Source: Lacinutrix jangbogonensis
GTDB taxonomy: Bacteria > Bacteroidota > Bacteroidia > Flavobacteriales > Flavobacteriaceae
Direction of reading: 5' to 3'
Assembly (NCBI RefSeq): GCF_000797445.1
Contig: NZ_JSWF01000035.1
Span: forward strand, 62,001-126,000
Length of the DNA stretch: 64,000 bases
The notes beneath the pieces are model-generated. The model did no database searches. It saw only the letters and a list, made by a program, of their open reading frames with translations, and was not told the origin of the DNA. The position numbers and the translations under genes were made by a program. Each line of letters starts with the position of its first letter. Position 1 is the first letter of the stretch. Below are positions 1 through 10,700 of this stretch, one piece after another.

Positions 1-554
1 AATACAATGGACCAACTGGTAATGCAGGAAGCTTTAAAGGAGATGTAGCTAGAAGTGTTTTATTTTTAGACATTAGATACAACGGATTAGACATTGTTAA
101 CGGTTTTATAAACGCAACTAACAATGGATTATTAGGAGATTTAGCGACATTATTAGATTGGCATAGAAACGATCCACCAGATGATTACGAAATGAACAGA
201 AACAACGTCGTTTATACTTGGCAGAATAATAGAAATCCTTTTAATAGACCATCCAGATTTGGTAGAATATATTTGGGGAGTTAACGTTGGCGATACTTGG
301 GATAATAGTTTAAGCGTTACAGACTTTTCTACCGAAAGCATAAAGGTCTATCCAAATCCAGCAACCAATAAATTATTTATTTCTGGCACTAAACAACAGT
401 ATGATATTTCTGTTTTTTCTTCTGAAGGTCGCTTGGTATTAACAAAAAAATAGAAAATAATAACTTTATAGATTTAGAACTAGCAAGTGGCTTATACTTA
501 GTTAAAATTGAAGCTGGAGCCGAAAGCATAATGAAAAAGATTATTATTAATTAA
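1..554 (+). pseudogene. Endonuclease I-family secreted nuclease, 3' part, two frameshifts, T9SS type A tail
   Basis: This is the 3' part of a gene whose start lies before the window. The first frame (from base 3) has endonuclease I (EndA/NucM) family hallmarks: FKGDVARSVLFLDIRY, then LLDWHRNDPPDDYEMNRNNV and QNNRNPF. This family cuts DNA/RNA non-specifically outside the cell. Near base 240-245 an extra base moves the frame, and the expected continuation (IDHPDLVEYIW) resumes in the next frame. At the A7 run 444-450 a base is missing and the frame returns, ending in ESIAGE-like tail text that finishes MKKIIIN. The tail IKVYPNPATNKLFISG is a T9SS type A sorting domain, so the product would be secreted. 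The two indels compensate, so sequence error and decay are both possible. Confidence 0.8.
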
Positions 555-570
555 TAATATATCGTTAAAT

Positions 571-608
571 CAAAAAACAAACTCAATGAAGTCAGTTCTT
601 TTGTTTTA
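571..608. terminator. Weak AT-rich hairpin between convergent genes
   Basis: An A-rich arm with AAAACAAA near 574-581 faces TTTTGTTTT at 599-607 across a short loop, between the convergent nuclease and M56 genes. It could terminate both, but the stem is almost all A-T. Confidence 0.3.
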
Positions 609-627
609 AACGAAGTTATATTGACTA

Positions 628-2879
628 TTATAAATTACTAGAAGTTACAATTAATTTGTTCTCCTTTTTGCCAAACATAATTTTTGATATTCCATTATTA
701 ACTTTAAAAGTAGCACTAGATTTGTTACCATTATTGTCTGATAATGCTATTTTAATACTTGTTATTTCACCAGACTTATTACGTCTTAATTTAGAATATT
801 TCACCGCAATACCAAGAGTCTTTAATTCAGTTTTATAGTGCTCTAAAATTGATTTAGGAGTTGTTTTAGTAATGTAAAACGTGTTGCTGTTTTTAGAAAC
901 ATCTTCATCGGCTATAAATGACACCTTTGTTAACTCTAATTTCCCAGGATTCTCATTTTTAGTCGTTACAATAATAACACCGTTTTTACCATCTTCTCCG
1001 TAAAGACTTGTTGCTTCTTTAGTTTTTAAAACATGCATTGCGCCAATCATGCTGTGATCCATAGCATTTAGAACATATTGATTAGATTTTTTTCCATCAA
1101 TAATTAGTAATGCTTTATTTCTATTAGAGCTATTGGTATTAAATTGGTTTATTATAAAAACCTCATTTTCTTTTTTCAGAATCACTGCCAGTTATCATTC
1201 CTTTTATTTCCGAAACCTCATACTGAATTTTCCATGGGTTCTCTTTTTTAGCTTGCTTGTAATTAGATTCTTTTAATTCGTTTTTAGAAACATATACTGT
1301 ATTTCCATTATTAGACAAAACATTTGTAATGTTGTTATTATTTTCAGTAGTAATTACAACAACACCATCCTTTCCTTTCTCACCATATTTTTCTCTGGCT
1401 ACTTTGCCTTTTAACACGTTTACAGAGACAATTTTTTCGGCAGTTATGTTCGTTTCAATTTCTTCTACAATTATTTCATTTACAATATACAATGGTTTAC
1501 TGTTGACTCCTACAGCGTGTAGTTCGCTTTTTATATTATCAACTTCTTCAGTTACTATTTCGTAGTTATGGCCACCATTCTCCTTATTATTACTAATTAT
1601 TTCTATCTTTATATTGTCGCCAGAACCTTGTGTGTGAATGGTACTTGTCCTAGCTGTTTCCTTTTTTACAGGAAGTTTATCTGTAATAACACCTTTTTCT
1701 GTTGCGCGCATTATAGCATCTTGTTTTTCGTCTCCAAAAACAAGTTCTCCATTTATAATTTTTATAATAATTTTTTCAATTGGGTTACTAGCTTTACTCT
1801 CATAAGTAACGTTACGATTATAGCTTGTGTTTCCTTCCAATTTTGTTGCAATAGAAAGTGTTGTAATCTCTCCATTAGCGTTTCTCTTTAAGTTTGAAAA
1901 ACTAATTTTCAAACCATCTATTTTTGCCTCTAACTTGTTTTTTATGTTTTCAAGTTGCTTGTCTGAAGCTTTTGAAGATATAATAAAGACTTCGTTTACT
2001 ATTCCTAATTGTGGCGTTTTAGCCTTAACTACGTAAATTTCTTCGACATTAAAACTCATTAAAAAAAGTGCTAAAAACGGAAGTACAATAATTAGTTTTA
2101 ATTTGCTGCGTTTTTTTGATTTCGATTTTTGTAACATAACAATTCGTTTTTTGATTAAAGATTGATAAAAATCATTTGATAGTGAGATTCGATTTTGACT
2201 TAAACTCGTTTTCAGCATAACGGTTTGATAGCTTTTTGAACATTCTATTTCACGTTGTGCTTCTTGATCTGCAATAAACTCCAAGTTCTGTTGTAATTCT
2301 TTTTATATAACCACGTAAATGGATTAAACCAAAAGAAAATTGTTGCTAACTGCGCAATAATAACATCTATAGAATGAAGTTGTGTGGCATGTGCTTTTTC
2401 GTGCGAAATAATGTGTTGCAACTCATTTTTAGAAAAAAGTTCTGAGTTGTAGACGATACGATTAAAAAACGAAAAGGAGTAGTCTCTTTATCCGTCTCAA
2501 TAAAAACATAGTTCCCATTTCTAATATTTTTGTTGCTCTTAAAAAGAGTTTTTAAAGAATATAATTGAATTAATAGTTTTGCAAATAAAAAGACAACCCC
2601 AATACTATAGATATAAGTTAGTAATGAGAAAAAGTTAAATTGATACTCTGAAGTTTCTACTTGTTGAGTTGTAATGCCTTCAAATTCAGAAAAATTAATT
2701 GGAACTGGGACATATTCTATGTAAATAGGAATAATTAATAAAGGTGAAAAAATAGCAAAAAACAAACCTATTAGTAAAAACCATCGATTAGATTGAAAAA
2801 AGGTTTCGCCTTGTAAAAAAACCTTATAACATAAATAAAATAAAGTAATAATTGCTGAAGCTTTCAAAAAGTAATCCAT
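628..2879 (-). pseudogene. M56 (BlaR1-like) sensor metallopeptidase with two TonB-plug-like modules, frameshifted
   Basis: Reconstructed across three frames. It starts MDYFLKASAII at 2879 and has membrane helices in the first ~130 codons. After a missing T in the short run 2472-2475 comes the M56 zinc site ISHEKAHATQLHSIDV and FWFNPFTWLY. After a missing base at 2300-2304 it continues ELQQNLEFIADQEAQ, typical of BlaR1/MecR1. A further transmembrane helix (LKLIIVLPFLALFLMSF) follows. The extracellular part holds two segments like TonB-receptor plug domains: KPLYIVNEIIVEE to YGEKGKDGVVVITT, and ALLIIDGKK to YGEDGKNGVIIVTT, separated by a third shift at the run 1171-1176. In BlaR1 systems the peptidase senses a signal and leads to cleavage of its repressor. 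The BlaI-like gene directly upstream fits. The ligand is unknown and the three indels would prevent a full product. Confidence 0.75.
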
Positions 2880-2880
2880 A

Positions 2881-3237
2881 ATTATTTTTATTTCAATTAA
2901 ATTTATAATCTCTTTAAGCTCTGAAATGCTAATCTTTTCTTCTTTTGCAAAAAACGACACAACATTTTTATAAGAACTATTGAAGTAGTTGTCTATTGCA
3001 GTATTCATAAAGCGTTTACGATAGTCTTCTTTTTTACAATTGGAAAATATCGATGTGTTTTTCCAAAAGCCTCATAACCAACATAACCTTTCTCCTCAAG
3101 GTTTCTAATCATTGTAGATAAGGTATTGTAATGTGGTTGGTCTTTTTTTATTTCAGCCATTACATCTTTTACAAAAGCATTTTCAAGCTCCATAAAATAC
3201 GCATAACCTCTTCCTCTCTATTGGTTAATTTTTGCAT
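2881..3237 (-). pseudogene. BlaI/MecI-type penicillinase repressor family regulator, frameshifted
   Basis: The start is ATG at 3237 (MQKLTNREEEVMRILW). A missing base near 3189 shifts the frame before KLENAFVKDVMAEIKK. The winged-helix core YNTLSTMIRNLEEKGYVGYE and the wing THRYFPIV are typical of BlaI/MecI. A missing A in the run 3030-3035 shifts the frame again, and the dimerisation tail (MNTAIDNYFNSSYKNVVSFF) follows. No stop separates it from the M56 gene at 2879, so the present sequence reads as a fusion; a stop was probably lost to a third indel. Family members are dimeric repressors inactivated by proteolysis through the partner M56 protein. The dyads at 3269-3326 are its likely operators. 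Confidence 0.75.
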
Positions 3238-3268
3238 AATTTTTTCATAATTAGTATCGCACCACAAA

Positions 3269-3326
3269 CATAACTAAAAAAATAGTTATGCAACTAAAAA
3301 TATAGTTTTTAACTATTTTTTTAGTT
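3269..3326. promoter_or_regulatory. Three tandem AACTA-N6-TAGTT dyads, probable BlaI-type operators
   Basis: Three perfect inverted repeats of the same form lie at 3272-3287, 3292-3307 and 3311-3326, with starts 20 and 19 bases apart, about two helical turns. The first extends to CATAACTA-N6-TAGTTATG (3269-3290). They sit 32-90 bases upstream of the BlaI-like start and about 100 bases before the divergent antiporter gene. Short dyads of this kind are bound by BlaI/MecI dimers. Autorepression is likely; control of the antiporter is only possible. Confidence 0.65.
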
Positions 3327-3426
3327 TTTAAAGAAACAATAAAAGACAATAAATTGTAAATAACTACAAAAACAGAATCGTTAAATCAATAATCAAATGT
3401 CTTATATTCGCATAAATTTTAATTCA

Positions 3427-4365
3427 ATGAGCATACTTTGGGTAGTCTTGGGTCTAATACTTTTAGTTATAGGAGGCGATTTTTTAGTTAAAGCATCAAT
3501 TGCCTTATCTTTTAAAATAAATATTTCCAAAATGGTTATTGGTATGACGGTGGTCTCTTTTGCAACTTCAGCACCAGAATTATTAGTAAGTCTACAGGCA
3601 GCTTTAAAAGGCTCTCCTGCCATAGCTTTAAACAATGTCGTAGGCTCAAATATTGCCAATATCGGATTAGTTTTAGGCGTCACTGCCTTAATTGGACCTA
3701 TTACTGTAGATAAATCTTTTTACAAGCTTAATTGGCCTATAATGCTCTTCTTTTCTTTTATGCTATATTATTTTCTTGCTAATGATAATATGCTAACAAA
3801 CTTAGAAGGTTTAATACTATTTTGTAGCTTAGTTGTATTCATAGTTATCATCATTAAGAATTCTAAATCAGATACCGATTCTAGCGATGTTAGCGATGAC
3901 CTTGCTACTGTAACTAATTACAAAATTATTACTTGGTTACTTATTGGTGCAGTAGCATTATATTTCGGTTCTGTTTGGTTAGTGGATGGAGCAAAAAGTC
4001 TTGCCCAAACTTTAGGAGTTAGTGATGCCGTAATTGCTGTAACCGTAATTGCTATTGGTACAAGCGTGCCAGAATTAGCGGCTTCCATTATTGCTGCTGC
4101 CAAACAAGAAAAGGCATTATCATTAGGAAACTTAATAGGGTCCAACATTTTTAATATTGGTTCTGTTTTAGGGTTAACATCAATTATTAAAGCCATTCCT
4201 GTTACCGATGAAAAAATATTAGGTAATGACATTTTCTGGATGATTGGATTTTCAGCCATTCTATTACTGCTAATATTAATCCCTAAAAGAATGCAAATAA
4301 GCAGATACAAAGGTTTGCTTTTAGTATTAGGCTATTGCTTATTCCTATACTTATCTTTTAAATAA
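3427..4365 (+). CDS. Calcium/sodium antiporter, CaCA family (YrbG-like)
   Basis: A polytopic inner-membrane protein of 312 residues with the two inverted alpha-repeats of the CaCA cation/Ca2+ exchanger family. The first is near residues 35-70 (SFATSAPELLVSLQAALKG, then NNVVGSNIANIGLVLG). The second is near 195-240 (IAIGTSVPELAASIIAAAK, then LGNLIGSNIFNIGSVLG). The GTS/ATSAPEL and GSN motifs form the ion-binding sites. Family members exchange Ca2+ for Na+ or H+. I chose ATG 3427 (MSILWVVLGLILLVIGGDFLV) over ATG 3397 because family members begin with this helix. It stands alone, divergent from the BlaI/M56 genes. Confidence 0.9.
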   Translation: MSILWVVLGLILLVIGGDFLVKASIALSFKINISKMVIGMTVVSFATSAPELLVSLQAALKGSPAIALNNVVGSNIANIGLVLGVTALIGPITVDKSFYKLNWPIMLFFSFMLYYFLANDNMLTNLEGLILFCSLVVFIVIIIKNSKSDTDSSDVSDDLATVTNYKIITWLLIGAVALYFGSVWLVDGAKSLAQTLGVSDAVIAVTVIAIGTSVPELAASIIAAAKQEKALSLGNLIGSNIFNIGSVLGLTSIIKAIPVTDEKILGNDIFWMIGFSAILLLLILIPKRMQISRYKGLLLVLGYCLFLYLSFK

Positions 4366-4645
4366 CACCAGTTATGAAGTAAAATGAGGTCAAAATAATT
4401 TGAATTATTAAGCTTATTTTATTTGTTAATTGATAAGCCTATTATTTTCGGCGTTACCAAGCCATACTAAAAAGCATCATCTTGGTCAGACTATCCTCTA
4501 TATTTTTTTTATACGACTTAACGCGGTTCACCATCTTATTAACCTAAGGACATATATTTAAATAAGCAATAGCATTAGAAAAAAAAGGATGCCGCTTCCA
4601 CCCTTAACGCGTGCTCATTCAAATAGCTCACATTATTCTTTTAAC
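4366..4645. repeat. Degenerate interspersed intergenic repeat
   Basis: This non-coding stretch has no plausible ORF. It carries pieces that resemble scattered Bacteroidota intergenic repeats: GGCGTTACCAAGCC, GGTCAGACTATCC, CTTAACGCGGTTC and GCCGCTTCCACCCTTAACGCG-like text. CTTAACGCG occurs twice here (around 4517 and 4600) and once in inverse orientation near 17417. I recognise the style from memory only, so the assignment is tentative. Confidence 0.4.
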
Positions 4646-4678
4646 TAAAAACGCCCGAACATTAGTTCAGGCGTTTTT
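4646..4678. terminator. Bidirectional intrinsic terminator
   Basis: AAAAACGCCCGAAC and GTTCAGGCGTTTTT pair with one mismatch around the loop ATTA, with T-runs in both orientations. It lies between the antiporter gene and the convergent giant adhesin gene and can end both transcripts. Confidence 0.85.
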
Positions 4679-4706
4679 GGTTAAAATATTACTTGTCTTT
4701 CTTTCT

Positions 4707-7700
4707 CTATCTCTTCAACGTAAAGTGAGCACGTATCGATTTCTTCTCGTCTGTATTTGGTTCTCTATATTCTAATGTAAACCAGTAGTCGCTTGTTGGT
4801 ACTGGATTGCCATTATAAGTACCATTCCATCCTGCGCCTGTTGGGCTTAATTGTTTTAGTAGCTTTCCATAACGATCGAAGATGTAAATCACAGCATCTG
4901 GTTGGTTACCAATAGCATAAATATTCCAAGTATCATTATAACCATCACCATTTGGTGTAAAGTAATGTGGGTAATCCATAACCATAATAGTTATTGTACT
5001 TTCTCCACAACCTATCCTATCTCTTACTGTTATGGTGTGCTGTCCTGCTGAAACATCTGTAAACGTGTACATACTATCGTTTGGCTCGTTGGTTTCCCAA
5101 CTACCGCCATCTAGACTAAACTCGTATATTGCTATGGAGTTGTTTGTAGCATCGCTTGCACTTGCTGTTACTGCAATATCGTGTTGGTCTGCAAAGGCTA
5201 AGCTTGTTACTTCTGCATCTATTACTGGTGGCTCGCTTACTGTTACAAAAGTGTCTACTGGTATACTTGCACATCCTGTAGCATTATCTGTAGCTATAAC
5301 ACTATAAGTACCGCCGCTTGTTGGCGCTATACTTGAACCTGTTTCACCTGGTAATATTGTACCTTCTAATGACCATACAAAAGTATATAATGTAGCATCT
5401 AAGCCTGTGTCTATTACTGGCGAATTTATAATTTCTGTACCATTAGTATTGATACATATAAATACTCAGCTTCTAAAGTAAGGATGGCATTGGATTGACT
5501 TGTAGGGTGATCTCTGCTGTTTCATAACAGGTAGAACTGTCTTGTTCATTGTCTATTACGTTATCACCATTAAGATCTACATAATCTGCTATGCCATCAC
5601 CATCGATATCGACTTGGTCAATCAAGCCATCTCCTGTGGTATCTGTTCCATTTGAGGCGCCATCTCCCGTAGTATCAATAAGATCAAAAATACCATCTGC
5701 ATCTGTACCTATAGTATCTATATCGCCATCGTTATCAAAATCTATTCCTGTTGTACCTAAAGCGACTAAATCTATTGCCAATGGTCCTACTCCTATAATA
5801 TCATTATCCACTCTTGCTATTATTACTTGTGGATTTACGGTATTTGTATAGGTAAATGGTAGCGGATTCGTTGCTACGTCTGCGTCTGCTTGATTGTCGT
5901 AATACGTCACTGTATAGTTTGCTGCATCTTGACCATCTAGCACAAAATCATTTTGTGTTGTAAGGTCGAATGCTACAGTATCATTCGTAGTATCATTATC
6001 AAACGCCATAGTATCATCACATGCTTGGTAGAGTATTGCTACACCATCTGAATTTGCTTGTGCTGCTTCATCTACTCGTAAGTCGAAGGTTAGTACCGCT
6101 GTATCACATCCTGTTATTGTGTTGGTGATGTTTACATAAATAGTTTGAGGATCACTGGTGTTAGTATAATCTCCACTTACCGTTAAGTCGTTCATTGCAG
6201 TGTCTGCTTCTACTTGCGTTTCATGATAAGTTACAGTGAAGACTGTTGCGTCTTGTCCGTTTAATATCGCAGCTGTCATGCTTGTTAAATCGAAGTCTGC
6301 AATAGCATCTGTATTGAGTTCACAAATCACATAATCGTTTACTGGAGTCACTACTGGTAATGGATTTACAATCACATCGAAACTTACCAAACTGTAACAA
6401 CCTGTACCACCTAATCCTGTTGGGTCTGTACCATTGGTAAGACGTACATAAATAGTTTGTGGTGTTATGGCTACGCCTGGATTTTCAGGATCTTCATTGG
6501 TATGCATGCTTGGATCTACTATTTCATTGTTAGCCATTATAGCATCGTCTTGTGTGATATAGTAACTTGCGGTTACACCAACTTCGTTATTGAGAATAAA
6601 AGCTTCGTTTTCTGTTAAATCAAAAACTTCTAACAAATCATTTGGACCTACAACATTTATATCGTCACACAGTTCTAAATCTACTGGATTTGGACTTGGT
6701 GATGGGTTTGGAATCACTCTAATAGTAACCGTTGTAAAGCTAAAGCAGCTGGTGTCGTTATCGGTTACACGTACATATAATGTTTGCGGACCTGCCATAG
6801 TATTTGTATAGGCTGTTGGGTCTGGAATAGCATTAGTATCTGCTTGTGCATCTGCTAGGATTTCATAATACGTAACAATCCAACTCACATTCAATGGACC
6901 TGTAATCTCAAGGTCTTCTACCGTTAAATCGAAACTTGTTGTGCCATTATTGGCTTCCATATAATCAGCATCTAAATCGTCACATTGCGTTAATTCATTA
7001 TCGTATGCAGGATCAAGTACTGGTGGAAATTCTACTCTTATCTCGAATGTACCTGTTGTGGTTACACAGCCATTAGTATTGCTTACTAAACGAATGTAAA
7101 TGATTTGTGGATTACTTGCATTAGTATAGTTTGAAGTGTTTACTATTGGATTAGTACCAGCGTCTGCTTGTGCTTGTGTTAAGTGATAGCTTAAAGTAAA
7201 GTCTGCTGCTGTTTGTCCGCCTGATAAAATTTGTGGTGTAATAACAGCATCGAAATCGAATTGGTTAAAACCATCGGCATCATCATCACAAACAACATAG
7301 TCTTCAATAGCTATTGGTACTACTGGTGATGGTAATACTTCTAAATCCATAGTAACAATAGTAAAGCAACTTGTAAGATCGTTGGTTACTAATACGTGTA
7401 TGGTTTGTAGGTTTGCTACAATATTGGAGTATGGACTTACTAGTGGATTGGTCATACTCATGGCATCTGCTGCTGTTTCGTAATAAGCAGTTGTAACATT
7501 TGGTTCTCCGTTTTCTATAATTACCGATTGGCTGTCTAGATCGAATAGATCATAGAATCCATCATTATCATCATCACAGGCTTGTAATGGTGCTGGTATC
7601 GCTGGTGATGGTAATGGATTGACTCTTAAATCTAAGGTGATCGTACTTACGCAGCCTGTAGTATTGTTTGATGCCCTCACATAAACCGTTTGTGAGTTTA

Positions 7701-10700
7701 CTGTATTGGTGTACGGACTTGCTATTTGTACTGCAGTGTCATTAGTATCTGCACCTAATTGTGTACTAAAATAGCTTAAACTAATACCTGTTTGACCGTT
7801 TAGTATTTGTGCATTGGCATCTTCTAAAGTAAAGGCTTCTACCTCATCGCCAGGATTAGTAACATCACAAAGCACTAATGGTGTTGGTTGTACTAGTACT
7901 GGTAATGGGTTTACTATTAATTCTAAGGCTACTGTTTTATAACAACCTGTACTATTATCTTCTACACGCACCCAAATGGTTTGTAGGTCCATAGTTGTGT
8001 TTACATATGCATTTGGAGTAGTGATAGGGTTGTTTGGTGCTTCAGCATTAGCCATATTCTCATAATACGTAATGGTGTATAATAATGGGTCTAAATCGTT
8101 AGACGTATCTGTGTCTAATAAGTTTAGAATCTCTGGTTCTTTAGTTGATAAATTGAAAACAGCAAAGCCATCGGCATCATTATCACAAACTTCTAATGCT
8201 GTTAAATTAGCAGCTGTTGTAATTTGTGGTGTTGGATTTACAGTAAGAACTAATGCTACAAAAGTAGCGCAGTCGGTTGCAATGGTTGAACTCTCTACTC
8301 TTACGTAAATGGTTTGTGTATCGACTACAATATTATTGTATGGACTAGTTAATGCATTAACATTATTTCCGGCATCTGCCATAGTTTCATGGTAGGTTAC
8401 GGTAAGTCCTGCTGCGCCTCCTGTGATTTCTAATGTTGTATCTGAGAGTGTAAAGACTCCAAAACCATCACTGTCTGGATCGCAATCTACTAAGGGCGTT
8501 GGTGTAAACGCTATTGGTGCTTGCTCCACTAACAAGTCTAAAGTTGTAGTGTCAAAACAGCCGGTAGTAACGTCTTCGACGCGCACAAATATGGTTTGCA
8601 TATCTGCGGTTGTATTGGTATATAGATTTGGAAGCGCATTGATTTCTGCGTCTGCATTTGCTTGGTCAATATAATAGGTTACCGAATATGCTGGATTACC
8701 ACCTGAAATCTCGTTGTTTTTCAGGGTTAAATCAATGAGTGTCATGCCGTCTGGTGTGCCATCATCACAAACTTCTAATGGTGTTGGGATTACTAATACT
8801 GGTAATGAATACGCTGTAACCGTTACAGTACTTGTTGTTGGACAGGTGCCATTAGTAATATAATCTACTGTGTATTCAGCTCCTGGCGTACCATCTGTAA
8901 TAGCTCCAGTTGCAACATCTAGTGTTGCTATATCTGTTGATGTTAGATTAAAAGTGAAGATTCCACCCGGTGTTGTAACCGTATCTATTATAGCACCATC
9001 ACAGGTTGGCGTGTAAGTGAAAGAGGAATCATCTGTGGTTAATACTGTTAAAACAACTGTTGATGAGGACGAACATGCACCTCCCAGTGAGTATTCAATA
9101 GTATACGTTGCTGCAGAAGTTGCATTAATTACGGTTCCTGTTGTTGGATCTATTGTTGCTGTGTCTGTTGGTGCTGGATTAAAAGTATAGGTTCCTCCTA
9201 AAGTTGCTTCTGTAGTCACTGTTCCTCCATCACAGGTTGGTGTCATGGTAAATGAAGCATCAAAAGTTAAATTAACTGTTACAGCAACAGAACTCATAGT
9301 AGGACAAGGACCATTAGTGGTATAATCTACCATATAACTAACACCTGGACTTCCTGCAGTAATTGTTCCTGTAGCTGCATCAATCGTTGCTGTATCTGTT
9401 GGTAATGGATTTAAAACATAAGTTCCACCGGGTGTCACTACTGAATTTACTGTTCCGCCATCACAAGTTGCTTGCATGGTGAAGGTAGAGTCGTCTGCTG
9501 GTGTTACTGTTAAAGTAATAGCAGTCGTAGAAGAACAAGCTCCAGTTGTAGTGTATTCAACAGTGTATGTTGCTCCCGAAGTTCCATTTAAAACTTCTCC
9601 AGTAGCCATGTTAATTATAGCTAGATCTGTTGGCATTGGATTAAAAGTAAATATTCCTCCAGTAGTTACAATTGTATCTACAGTACCACCATCGCATTCA
9701 GGAATCATTGTAAAACTTGAATCATCTGTAGATAATAACGTAACCGCCTCATTATTAGTAACAGAACAGCTGCCTCCTGTTGAATAATCAACATTGTATG
9801 TTGAACCAGGAATTCCATTAGTAATCGTTCCTGTTGATGCATCTATTGCTGCTCCATCTATAGGCATAGGGTTGAATGCAAACACACCACCTAAATCTCC
9901 AGTAACCACAGCTGTTGCACTGTCACAAGAAGGAGTGAAATTAAATGAAGCATTTTCGTTTGCAAAAGTAACAATCACATCGTCAATTACTGTACAATCA
10001 GCATCCGATACAGAAACACTGTAAGTACCAGAATTAGGAGAAGACACCGTAAGTGTAGGATTTGTTTCTCCTGAAATATCTATAGTATCGAGCACCCATT
10101 GGTACGTAGCAGTTGTTGATGCTACTGTAGCATCTAATGTAACATCTGGATCTCCAACACATAAATTTTGATCTGCTCCTAAATTAACAACTATAGGCAC
10201 AGAAACAACCACATCATCTGTTACAATTACAATATCTCCGTTACAATTAGTATACGTTACTCTAGCTGTATATGTGGTTGTTACTGTTGGACAAACATTA
10301 AACGTTGGTGTAATTGAAATAACAGCACCTGTATTATCTAACCAAGCAAATTCTACTACACTTGGTCCAGCTGGCGTAAAGCGCCAAGCCTCCTCTGTAG
10401 CATCCCAATCAGGATCTAGAGTATTCCGTCCTGGTGGAACAAAAGCAGTTGTCCCAGCATCATTTTGGATCCCTAATGCGGCGTTTCCACTATTCCAACT
10501 ACAAATAGACTTTTCGCGCACATAAATATCAATAACATTTGTTGTCTCATAAAACACAGCCATGTGTGTAGCTTCCAAATTAGCACATTGAAACATAGGT
10601 ACTTCAAAGAAACTTACTGCTAATACTCTATTTGGTGTGGTGCCAATAATTTCCCAAGCAATTTCCTCAGTAGTACTCACTAAAGGATTAATATCATGAA

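Noticed and set aside
5591-10525. Several plus-strand ORFs opposite the giant adhesin gene
   Set aside because: They are low-complexity shadows of the repetitive Thr/Asp-rich modules on the other strand.
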